A stretch of DNA of 21,867 nt, from NCBI GenBank assembly GCA_964591605.1, contig CAZQEN010000091.1, positions 1 to 21,867 of the forward strand. The letters run 5' to 3'. The notes below the pieces were generated by a model. The model ran no database searches. It was not told where the DNA came from and worked only from the letters and a program-made list of their open reading frames with translations. Numbering within the stretch: position 1 is the first letter of the stretch; each line of letters begins with the position of its first letter. The translations under genes were made by a program, and so were the position numbers. Below, in pieces: positions 8,542 to 15,166 of this stretch. The stretch comes from CAYLLT01 sp964591605 (lineage in GTDB: Bacteria; Planctomycetota; Phycisphaerae; UBA1845; PWPN01).

Positions 8542-8731
8542 GCGAAAACGCGAAAGGGACGGACCTTCTGCTTCGGACCACATGCCGCAACATATTGCTT
8601 TTCTGCAAGAGTCTCCCGGCTCGCAGGTGAACCTCGATTGAAGGAGTGACGCTTCTCCTGATCTGCGTTGGCCCGCGATTGATTCCGTCCGGTTGCGGCC
8701 GAACGCAGAGCTGTGCCTTTCGCGTTTTCGC
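8542..8731. repeat. 16-bp perfect inverted repeat flanking the DUF4838 upstream region
   Basis: GCGAAAACGCGAAAGG at 8542-8557 has its exact reverse complement at 8716-8731, 158 nt away. The 265-bp gap (8505-8769) between leuS and the DUF4838 gene is otherwise without a gene. A related, slightly diverged stretch (AACGTGAAAGGGCG) directly precedes the left arm. It could be a dispersed repeat or a paired regulatory site; nothing decides between them. Confidence 0.75.
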
Positions 8732-8769
8732 GATCTCTGTTCCAGTGGGCAGCGGCAGGAGGCCGCTTG

Positions 8770-11700
8770 TCAGTTCGCGACAATATTCACCATCCGCCCC
8801 GGCACGACGATCGTTTTGCGCACCGTCTTGCCGCTCAGCTCCTGCCGGATGCGTTCGTCGGCCATCGCGGCGGCGGTCATCTGCTCCTGCGTGGCGTCCG
8901 GGGAGATCTGGATTCGTGAGCGTACCTTGCCGTTGATCTGCACGGGAATCTCGATCGTGGCGTCGATCGTCAGCGACTCGTCATAGGCGGGCCAGGTCTC
9001 GAACGCGATCGACCGCGTCCACGCCGGCCCCTGCACACGCTGCCAGAGCTCCTCGGCCAGGTGCGGTGCGAACGGGGCGAGCAGTTTGAGGAAACCCTCG
9101 GCGATCTCGCGCGGCAGGGTATCGCCCTTGAGCGTGTTGTTCAGCTCGATCAGTGCGGCGATGGCGGTGTTGAACCTCAGGCCCTGCAGATCGTTCGTCA
9201 CGCGCTTGATCGTCTTGTGCAGCAGCCGCCGCAGGGCATCATCAGCCTGAAAGGCGGGCGTCTCGCCCGCCTTCCCCTGGTGTGGCACCGCCGTCTCGGC
9301 AGTGTGGTGTGGCTGGTGTGGCACCGGCGTCTCGCCGGTGGTTGTGGCACCGGCCTCTGGCCGGTGCTGCACAGGCGGGACACCTGTGCCACACCCATCC
9401 ATCACCTTCAACGAGCCATCCTCCGCCACGAACCGCCGCCACACGCCGTGCAGGAACCGGCTCATGCCGATGATGTCGCGCGTGCTCCACGGCTTGCTGG
9501 CTTCGAGCGGACCCATGTACATCTCATATACGCGAAGCGTGTCGGTACCGAATTCGTGGCAGATTTCGTCCGGCGAAATGGCGTTCTTGAGGCTCTTGCC
9601 CATCTTGCCGAGGTTGCGGTTGACGGGTTCGCCGGTCGATTTGCGAATCCAAACACTGTCGCGTGAACCCCTCGCTCGCGTTTCGGGCTCTACTGGGCGC
9701 TCTACGACGTCATGAACGTCGACGTAGATCCCGCGGGCGTCCTGATACGCGTACGCCTGGATGTACCCCTGGTTGAACAGCCGTCCGAATGGCTCGGGCG
9801 TGCTCACGTGGCCCAGGTCGTAGAGCACCTTGTGCCAGAAACGCGCGTAGAGCAGATGCAGCACCGCATGCTCGGCTCCGCCGACGTAAAGATCGACACC
9901 CTCGGGGTGTGGCACCGGCCTCTGGCCAGTGGGTGTGGCACCGGCCTCTGGCCGGTGCTGCACAGGCGAGACGCCTGTGCCGCACATCCAGTACTTCTCG
10001 ATGTCGGGATCGACGAAGCGCTGGGCATTGATCGGATCGAGATAGCGCAGGTAATACCAGCACGAGCCCGCCCACTGCGGCATGGTGTTCAGCTCGCGAA
10101 CAAACGCCCGCGTCTGGACGTCGGGGGAGGGCTCCTGACCGGGCCGGCAGAGCTGCACCGAGCCGTCCTCGCGAATCCAGCCCTTCACGTGGGCCCACTC
10201 CTTCGCGCGGCCCAGCGGCGGCGACGGGGGCGCATCGGGATCTTCGGATGCCCGCGGTGAATAATCATCGATCTGCGGCAGCACGACCGGCAACTCGCTC
10301 TCGTGCAGCGGATACACCTGCCCCGTCTGCGCTTCGTGCACGATCGGGAACGGCTCGCCCCAGTAGCGCTGCCTCGAAAACAGCCAGTCCCGCAGTTTGT
10401 ACTTGACCGCCCGCTGGCCGAGGCCCTGCTCCTCGAGCCAGGCCGTGATCCGCTGCTTAAACTCTGCCGTGGGCAGGCCGTCGAACGGCCCGGAGTTGAC
10501 CGCCACGCCGTCGCCCGTATAGCCGCGCCAGTCGATGCCCGGCGGCGGCTCGACGACTTTGATAATCGGCAGGTCGAACTCCAGAGCGAACTCGAAATCG
10601 CGGGTGTCGTGCCCCGGCACGGCCATGATGGCGCCCGTGCCGTAGCCCATGAGCACGTAGTCGGCGATCCAGATGGGGATCCGCTGGTTGTTGACCGGGT
10701 TGATCGCATACGAGCCGGTGAAGACGCCCGTTTTCTCCTTCGTCTCCGCCGTGCGGTCGAGCTCGCTCTTGTTCCGCGCCGCTTCGATATACCGAGACAC
10801 CGCCTCCCGCCGGTCATCGGTGGTAAGCACTCCGACCAGATCGTGCTCGGGGGCCAGCACCATGTACGTGGCGCCGAACAATGTGTCGGGACGCGTGGTG
10901 TAGACGCGGATGGTCTCGGCGTCTTCATCGTCTTGTAGGGTGGGCTCCGCCCACCTCTCACCCTGTAGGGTGGGCTCTGCCCACCCCTCTCCCTCGGTTT
11001 GCGCCGCATGGTGGGCGGAGCCCACCCGACCTGGCTGCGGCGAGGTGGGCGGCGCGCCGGCCGTACGCGGGGCGACGCGGAAATCGACCTCCGCCCCTTC
11101 GCTGCGGCCGATCCAGTTGCGCTGCATGAGCTTGATCGGCTCGGGCCAGTCCACCAGTTCCAGGTCATCTTCGAGCCGCTCGGCGTAGGCTGTGATCCGC
11201 AGCATCCACTGCTTGAGCGGGCGGCGAAACACCGGGTGATTCCCGCGTTCGCTGCGGCCCTCGTTCGTGACCTCCTCGTTGGCGAGCACCGTGCCCAGGG
11301 CGGGGCACCAGTTGACCGGCACCTCGTCGAGGTAGGCCAGACGCTGATGATCGAGCACCTCGCGCCGCTGTTCGTTCGACAGTTCGGACCACTTCTGCGC
11401 CCCCGGCGCGGGATTCATCGTCGAAAGCGCCTGCATCACCGGGATCTGTGCGGGTATCGGCCGCCCGTCGAAGTTGACGTGCAGCTTTCCCTGCTCGAGC
11501 TTCTCTTCGAGCTCGCGGATCGGCCGGGCCGCCCCGGCCGCCGGGTCGTACCAACTGTTGTAGAGCTGCAGGAAGATCCACTGCGTCCACTTATAGTAAG
11601 TGACGTCCGTGGTCGCGATCTCGCGGTCCCAGTCGTAGCCCAGCCCGAGCCGCTGCATCTGCGAACGCATGTTGTCGATGTTTTTCTGCGTCGTCTCGCG

Positions 11701-12027
11701 CGGCGGCACGCCGTGCTCGATCGCGTACTGCTCGGCCGGCAGCCCGAACGCGTCATAGCCCATCGGGTGCAGCACGTTGTACCCGCGCATCCGCAGGAAC
11801 CGGGCGTAGATGTCGGTGGCGATGTATCCCAGCGGGTGCCCCACGTGCAGACCGACGCCGCTGGGGTAGGGGAACATGTCCAGCACGTAGAACTTGGGCT
11901 TGCCCTGATGCGGCTCGAACGCCGCATCCCCCGGCTGAAACGTCTTGAACGTCTTGTTCTCGAGCCAGTAGCGTTGCCACCGGGCCTCGATCGCATGGAA
12001 GTCGTATGTCGCGTTTGAAGTCGTCAT
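8770..12027 (-). CDS. leuS: Leucyl-tRNA synthetase with three repeat-derived insertions
   Basis: LeuRS charges tRNA-Leu and edits mischarged products. The 1085-residue protein is far longer than the 800-900 typical of bacterial LeuRS. The catalytic domain has FPYPSGVGLHVGHPLGYIATD with HVGH at 61-64. The CP1 editing domain has YTTRPDTLFG and GTGAIMAVPGHDTRDFEFA with the conserved Asp. The KMSKS equivalent is KMGKS (808-812), and an anticodon-binding C-terminal domain follows. About 110-130 extra residues come from three insertions (about 319-369, 682-710, 879-927) that translate palindromic DNA repeats without breaking the frame. The ATG at 12027 is preferred to one 43 codons upstream because it opens into the conserved YDFHAIEARWQRYW. 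The core appears intact, so the enzyme is probably functional. Confidence 0.96.
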   Translation of the reverse strand: MTTSNATYDFHAIEARWQRYWLENKTFKTFQPGDAAFEPHQGKPKFYVLDMFPYPSGVGLHVGHPLGYIATDIYARFLRMRGYNVLHPMGYDAFGLPAEQYAIEHGVPPRETTQKNIDNMRSQMQRLGLGYDWDREIATTDVTYYKWTQWIFLQLYNSWYDPAAGAARPIRELEEKLEQGKLHVNFDGRPIPAQIPVMQALSTMNPAPGAQKWSELSNEQRREVLDHQRLAYLDEVPVNWCPALGTVLANEEVTNEGRSERGNHPVFRRPLKQWMLRITAYAERLEDDLELVDWPEPIKLMQRNWIGRSEGAEVDFRVAPRTAGAPPTSPQPGRVGSAHHAAQTEGEGWAEPTLQGERWAEPTLQDDEDAETIRVYTTRPDTLFGATYMVLAPEHDLVGVLTTDDRREAVSRYIEAARNKSELDRTAETKEKTGVFTGSYAINPVNNQRIPIWIADYVLMGYGTGAIMAVPGHDTRDFEFALEFDLPIIKVVEPPPGIDWRGYTGDGVAVNSGPFDGLPTAEFKQRITAWLEEQGLGQRAVKYKLRDWLFSRQRYWGEPFPIVHEAQTGQVYPLHESELPVVLPQIDDYSPRASEDPDAPPSPPLGRAKEWAHVKGWIREDGSVQLCRPGQEPSPDVQTRAFVRELNTMPQWAGSCWYYLRYLDPINAQRFVDPDIEKYWMCGTGVSPVQHRPEAGATPTGQRPVPHPEGVDLYVGGAEHAVLHLLYARFWHKVLYDLGHVSTPEPFGRLFNQGYIQAYAYQDARGIYVDVHDVVERPVEPETRARGSRDSVWIRKSTGEPVNRNLGKMGKSLKNAISPDEICHEFGTDTLRVYEMYMGPLEASKPWSTRDIIGMSRFLHGVWRRFVAEDGSLKVMDGCGTGVPPVQHRPEAGATTTGETPVPHQPHHTAETAVPHQGKAGETPAFQADDALRRLLHKTIKRVTNDLQGLRFNTAIAALIELNNTLKGDTLPREIAEGFLKLLAPFAPHLAEELWQRVQGPAWTRSIAFETWPAYDESLTIDATIEIPVQINGKVRSRIQISPDATQEQMTAAAMADERIRQELSGKTVRKTIVVPGRMVNIVAN
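9247..9395. repeat. Insertion C in leuS: five palindromes, 49 codons
   Basis: Palindromes at 9251-9273 (10-bp stem), 9286-9304, 9322-9340, 9348-9366 and 9370-9388 (8-bp stems, some with one mismatch) all have a 3-nt loop. They encode LeuRS residues 879-927, between a VAEDG segment and the ALRRLLHKTIKRV helix, where I know of no comparable segment in other LeuRS. Positions 9322-9388 match 9913-9979 at 61 of 67 positions. Confidence 0.9.
9898..9984. repeat. Insertion B in leuS: three palindromes, 29 codons
   Basis: Palindromes at 9913-9931 (one mismatch), 9939-9957 and 9961-9979, each with an 8-bp stem and 3-nt loop, are spaced 26 and 22 nt apart, exactly as the last three in insertion C. They encode residues 682-710, between EKYWM and VDLYVGGAEHAVLHLLYARF, which are normally almost adjacent. 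All six reading frames are open across the element. Confidence 0.92.
10934..11026. repeat. Insertion A in leuS: three TAGGGTGGGC-type palindromes
   Basis: Two direct units at 10934-10955 and 10964-10985 contain GGTGGGC-TCY-GCCCACC (7-bp stem, 3-nt loop); a third, inverted unit is at 11010-11026. They encode about residues 334-365 (WAEPTLQ twice, then RVGSAHH read from the inverted unit). They sit at the entry to the CP1 editing domain, between GAEVDFRV and ETIRVYTTRPDT. Confidence 0.9.
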
Positions 12028-12143
12028 GATTCTTGCCGCGGCCGCCCGAATCTCGCGGGTGAGACGCCGGGACGGTCGAAGGAGGGCGGGTTGGGCCCGG
12101 CCGCTCCGCAGGTCCGGTAACACACAAGCACTCAGAAAGTCGG

Positions 12144-12172
12144 ATGATAGCCCCACGGCGGGAGGGGGGCAA
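12144..12172 (-). promoter_or_regulatory. Possible sigma-70 promoter for leuS
   Basis: On the minus strand, TTGCCC (12172-12167), a 17-nt spacer, and TATCAT (12149-12144; 5 of 6 to TATAAT). The leader would be about 110 nt. No T-box or attenuator structure was recognised in it. Confidence 0.4.
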
Positions 12173-12250
12173 AGTTACGGCGGGGGCCTGGCCGAAGCGT
12201 GGGGTCTTGCCCGAGTCGTAACGATGCTGCTGGCCGTGCAGCAGGCCGGG

Positions 12251-12278
12251 CGCTGACGCTTCCGGTTCTGATCGAGAG
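12251..12278. repeat. Degraded copy of the 3924-4165 element arm
   Basis: CTGACGCTTCCGGTTCTGATC closely resembles the right arm around 4114-4141 (CTGACGTTCGGGGTTCTGATC), with one or two substitutions and an indel. It lies in the 317-bp divergent gap between leuS and the YjfB-like gene (12028-12344). That gap otherwise holds only the leuS promoter candidate and a 6-bp hairpin at 12227-12244. Confidence 0.5.
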
Positions 12279-12344
12279 CCTGCCCAAGGTGCTGCGAGGG
12301 CGGGAGGAGGTCTGCAGACGCGGGTGTGATTGGTCGATAAGGGA

Positions 12345-12554
12345 ATGATGAGCCTGACCGACGGCATCATAGAGCTGGCCGCTGCACAGTCGATGGCGCA
12401 GGTGCAGATGGCCGTTGCGGCGAAGGTCCTCAAGGTGGCAAACGCCCAGGGGGACGCCGCGTTGCAGCTCATTCAATCCGCCACGCAGAACGTCCAGGAG
12501 AGTATCGAACGCGTGGCCGAAGACCTCACCGCGGGCGTGGATCTCTACGCCTGA
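12345..12554 (+). CDS. YjfB-like putative motility protein
   Basis: The 69-residue product resembles the YjfB family (about 60-75 aa), small helical proteins encoded in flagellated bacteria and of unproven function. The match rests on the AAAQSMAQVQMAVAAKVLK helix, the QGDAALQLIQSA segment, and a short C-terminal G-V-D-L-Y-A tail like the family's GxxID end. There is no signal peptide or membrane segment. Two adjacent ATGs (12345, 12348) follow AAGGGA directly; an in-frame TTG at 12330 is less likely. No flagellar gene is nearby, so its motility link is only by family name. Confidence 0.7.
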   Translation: MMSLTDGIIELAAAQSMAQVQMAVAAKVLKVANAQGDAALQLIQSATQNVQESIERVAEDLTAGVDLYA

Positions 12555-12653
12555 CCATTCCTTCCTCCGTGGCATGCAGAAGATCAGGTTGTTGATGGGG
12601 AGAGTGTGCGCTGTGGCGTGCACACGCCTTGCCCGGCATGGCAGTCTGGCCGC

Positions 12654-12683
12654 GGCATGGCGATCAACATCGATCGCCATGCC
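12654..12683. repeat. 12-bp-stem palindrome, first copy of a two-copy family
   Basis: GGCATGGCGATC (12654-12665) pairs perfectly with 12672-12683 around a 6-nt loop. It sits between the convergent YjfB-like and trpD genes. The 31 nt at 12655-12685 match 20399-20429 at 27 positions. There is no T-tract, so a terminator role is doubtful. Confidence 0.8.
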
Positions 12684-12712
12684 ACACGGTCGAAACCCGG
12701 GTTGATGTCAAA

Positions 12713-13747
12713 TCACAACGGCTCGTGCGAGCAGATGACGAGGCGCTGGAGGGTGGCGCGCGCGGCGCCGCAGTCGATGGCCTCCGCGGCGCGGATGACG
12801 CCGTCGGGCAGATCCGTGGCGTGGCCGGAGATGACCAGGGCAGCGGCGGCGTTGAGGATCGCGTGATGGCGCGGGGGGCCGATCCGGCCTTCGAGGATAT
12901 CCAGAATGACGGTTGCGCTGGCTTTCGGAGAGTCGACCAGAAGGTCGCTCAGTTTCGCCGGGGGGAGACCTGCGTCGTCGGGGCGGACGGTAAACGCACG
13001 GACCTGGCCGTCGCGCACCTCGCAGACCTGGCTGGGGCCGGTGACCGAGAGGTCGCACAGGCCGTCGTGTCCATGAACGACCCAGGCGTGCGCTGCGCCG
13101 CGAGCGGCGAGGACGCGGGCGAGCCGATCGGTCAGCTCCGGTTTCGAGACGCCCACGAGCTGACGCTTCACACCGGCCGGGTTACAGAGCGGGGCGACGA
13201 GGTTGAAGATCGTGCGGGTGCCGATGCGCTTACGCACGGCCGCGACGTGCTTGAAGGCCGGGTGAAGGTTGGGCGCGAAGAGAAAGGCGATGCCGCATTC
13301 CTTCAGGCAGCGTTCGAGGACAGGCACAGGGGCGTTGATGTTGACGCCGAGTTCGATGAGGACTTCGGCCGAGCCGCTCACCCGGAGGTTGGACCGGTTT
13401 CCGTGCTTGGCGACCACGACGCCGGCAGCGGCGGCGATGAGGGCGGCAGCGGTGGAGGTGTTGAACGTGCTGACGCCGTCGCCGCCGGTGCCGCAGGTGT
13501 CGATGCATTCGCGGTCGCACCGCACGCAGGTGGCCTTGACGGTGATGGCGTCGGCGGCGCCGGCGATCTCATCGACTGTTTCGCCTTTGGCGGCCAGAGC
13601 GGTCAGGAATTCGGCGAGGAGCTCCTCGGGAATGCGGCCGCTCAGCATGTCATCGAACAGGGCGCGCGATTGCTCGCGCGTCAGATCGCGGCCGGCGCGG
13701 ACCGTCTCCAGTTGCTCGAATGTCTGCATCAGACCGGGACCTATCAC
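12713..13747 (-). CDS. trpD: Anthranilate phosphoribosyltransferase (TrpD family, atypical residues)
   Basis: The family joins anthranilate to PRPP in tryptophan synthesis. The 344-residue protein has the helical N-terminal domain, CGTGGDG (85-91), FNTSTAAA, KHGNRS (114-119), FLFAPNLHPAFKHV and TIFNLVAPLCNPAG. Departures from the usual pattern are NLRV at 120-123 where serine-rich residues are typical, SGSAE for SGSAD, and DGLCD (228-232) for DGLDE, the pair that binds magnesium in characterised enzymes. Four cysteines (C74, C77, C81, C85) cluster just before the PRPP loop. The GTG at 13747 overlaps the galK stop in GTGA, suggesting coupled translation; an ATG at 13729 gives a more family-typical N-terminus. 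No other trp gene is present. The family is clear, the substrate less so. Confidence 0.9.
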   Translation of the reverse strand: MIGPGLMQTFEQLETVRAGRDLTREQSRALFDDMLSGRIPEELLAEFLTALAAKGETVDEIAGAADAITVKATCVRCDRECIDTCGTGGDGVSTFNTSTAAALIAAAAGVVVAKHGNRSNLRVSGSAEVLIELGVNINAPVPVLERCLKECGIAFLFAPNLHPAFKHVAAVRKRIGTRTIFNLVAPLCNPAGVKRQLVGVSKPELTDRLARVLAARGAAHAWVVHGHDGLCDLSVTGPSQVCEVRDGQVRAFTVRPDDAGLPPAKLSDLLVDSPKASATVILDILEGRIGPPRHHAILNAAAALVISGHATDLPDGVIRAAEAIDCGAARATLQRLVICSHEPL

Positions 13748-14943
13748 AAACGGCGGACGCTGACGCCGTCGGACGCCGTGGTCGTGTAGACCAGCGCGGG
13801 CCTGGCGAAGCGGCCGTCGTATTTCTCAGCGATCACCTTCCGGAGTTTCTCCACAGCCTCCGATTCGACCAGGGCGATGGCACATCCGCCGAATCCGCCG
13901 CCGGTCATGCGGGCGCCGTGCACGCCGGGAACCGCCCGGGCCAGTTCCACCAGGGCGTCCAGCTCGGCGCATGAGACCTCGTAATCATCGCGGAGCGACT
14001 CGTGGGACTCGATCATGAGTCGGCCGAACGCGGGGACGTCACCCTGGCGGAGCGCTTCGGCGGCGTGCAGCGTGCGGGCGATTTCCCTCACGACGTGCCG
14101 GCAGCGGCGAAGCGTGAGCGGTTCGAGGTGTGCGGCCTGTTGATCCAGCTCGGCCGGCGTGACATCGCGCAGGGCGGCGAGGTGCGGATGCGCTTTCTGC
14201 AGGATCGCGAGGCCTTCGCGGCATTGACGCTGGCGAACGGGATACTCGCTGGACCCGATGTGGTGCTTGACCTGCGTATCCATGACCACGAGGCGGCAGT
14301 TGGCCTGCGGGAGCGGCAGTTGCTGGCATTCATGCGTGCGGCAGTCGAGCAGGAGTGCATGGCCGGCCTGGCCGAGCACGCAGATGAACTGATCCATGAT
14401 GCCGCAGGGAGAGTGAGCGTATTCATGCTCGGCCTGGCGGGCGAGCAGGGCGAGCGGGATGGACTCCATGGCCTGGCGGGCGAGGGCGAGCAGGGTGGTC
14501 GCGCAGCCGACTTCGAGGGCGGCCGAACTGCTCACCCCGCCGCCAATGGGGACCTCGCTGTGAATGAGATACCGGCCGGGGTGAATCCGGACGCCGCGGG
14601 CCTGCAGCATGGCGGCAACGCCGCGGACATAGGCGCTCCATGCCGCAGGCGGCGGTGCGGGCGCCCCGGGGTCATCGGCCGGGAACTCGACGGCATCAGG
14701 GAAGGCGGTCGAGCGAAAGACAACGAGGCCATCGTCGGCAGGGGCGGCCAGCACGTGCAGGACCTGGCTCATCGCGATGGGCAGGACAAAGCCGTCGTTG
14801 TAGTCCGTGTGTTCGCCGATCAGATTGACGCGGCCGGGGGCACGGACATGGAACGTGGGGGCCGGCCCGGAAAAAAGTTCGCTGTGCCGAGCTACAAGGG
14901 CTTCGAGCGTGACCGGGACTCCGGTTTGAATGGGTTCAGACAC
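13744..14943 (-). CDS. galK: Galactokinase
   Basis: The 399-residue GHMP kinase phosphorylates galactose at C1 with ATP, the first Leloir-pathway step. Signatures are GRVNLIGEHTDYNDGFVLP (from 37, with the sugar-binding E44, H45 and D47), the phosphate loop GGGVSSSAA (134-142), the catalytic aspartate D184 in GIMDQF, and the C-terminal MTGGGFGGCAIALV. The length is typical (380-400). The start is GTG at 14943, supported by a GGAAAGGAAAG Shine-Dalgarno about 9 nt upstream. galK is the first gene of a two-gene transcript with trpD, overlapping by 4 nt, behind a good promoter at 15108-15136. galT and galE are not in the window. Confidence 0.96.
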   Translation of the reverse strand: MSEPIQTGVPVTLEALVARHSELFSGPAPTFHVRAPGRVNLIGEHTDYNDGFVLPIAMSQVLHVLAAPADDGLVVFRSTAFPDAVEFPADDPGAPAPPPAAWSAYVRGVAAMLQARGVRIHPGRYLIHSEVPIGGGVSSSAALEVGCATTLLALARQAMESIPLALLARQAEHEYAHSPCGIMDQFICVLGQAGHALLLDCRTHECQQLPLPQANCRLVVMDTQVKHHIGSSEYPVRQRQCREGLAILQKAHPHLAALRDVTPAELDQQAAHLEPLTLRRCRHVVREIARTLHAAEALRQGDVPAFGRLMIESHESLRDDYEVSCAELDALVELARAVPGVHGARMTGGGFGGCAIALVESEAVEKLRKVIAEKYDGRFARPALVYTTTASDGVSVRRL

Positions 14944-15107
14944 GAAAGTCGCTTTCCTTTCCGCGGCGTCAGGCGTGCAGAGGTTTCCAGGTGCTCAGGC
15001 CGCAGCGCGCACAGACCGTCCACCGTCACGACCCGGCCCGTCCTCAACGAGGGGGGTCGCTGATGGTTTGACCGCCGGTACTTCGTCACCGACAATGCCT
15101 CCGGCGG

Positions 15108-15136
15108 ACTGTAGCGCTTGGCGAAAATCATGTCAA
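15108..15136 (-). promoter_or_regulatory. Sigma-70-type promoter for galK-trpD
   Basis: On the minus strand, a perfect TTGACA (15136-15131), a 17-nt spacer, and TACAGT (15113-15108; 4 of 6). The leader to the galK GTG would be about 158 nt; no operator palindrome was recognised in it. Confidence 0.65.
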
Positions 15137-15166
15137 TTGCCACCCGTCGGGCGGCGGTGAACGGCC

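Noticed and set aside
9247..9395. CRISPR array or minisatellite reading of the leuS repeats
   Set aside because: Unit spacing is irregular (36, 26, 22 nt), there are no unique equal-length spacers, and the units are palindromes with 3-nt loops inside an open frame.
12028..12137. T-box or leucine attenuator in the leuS leader
   Set aside because: No T-box consensus, no run of leucine codons and no terminator stem could be found in the roughly 110-nt leader.
12332..12342. GTCGATAA as a flagellar sigma-28 -10 box for the YjfB-like gene
   Set aside because: It lies directly against the start codon and there is no TAAA-type -35 at the right distance.
14892..15143. 83-codon minus-strand frame upstream of galK
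   Set aside because: It starts upstream of the predicted galK promoter, overlaps the galK start, and shows no family resemblance.
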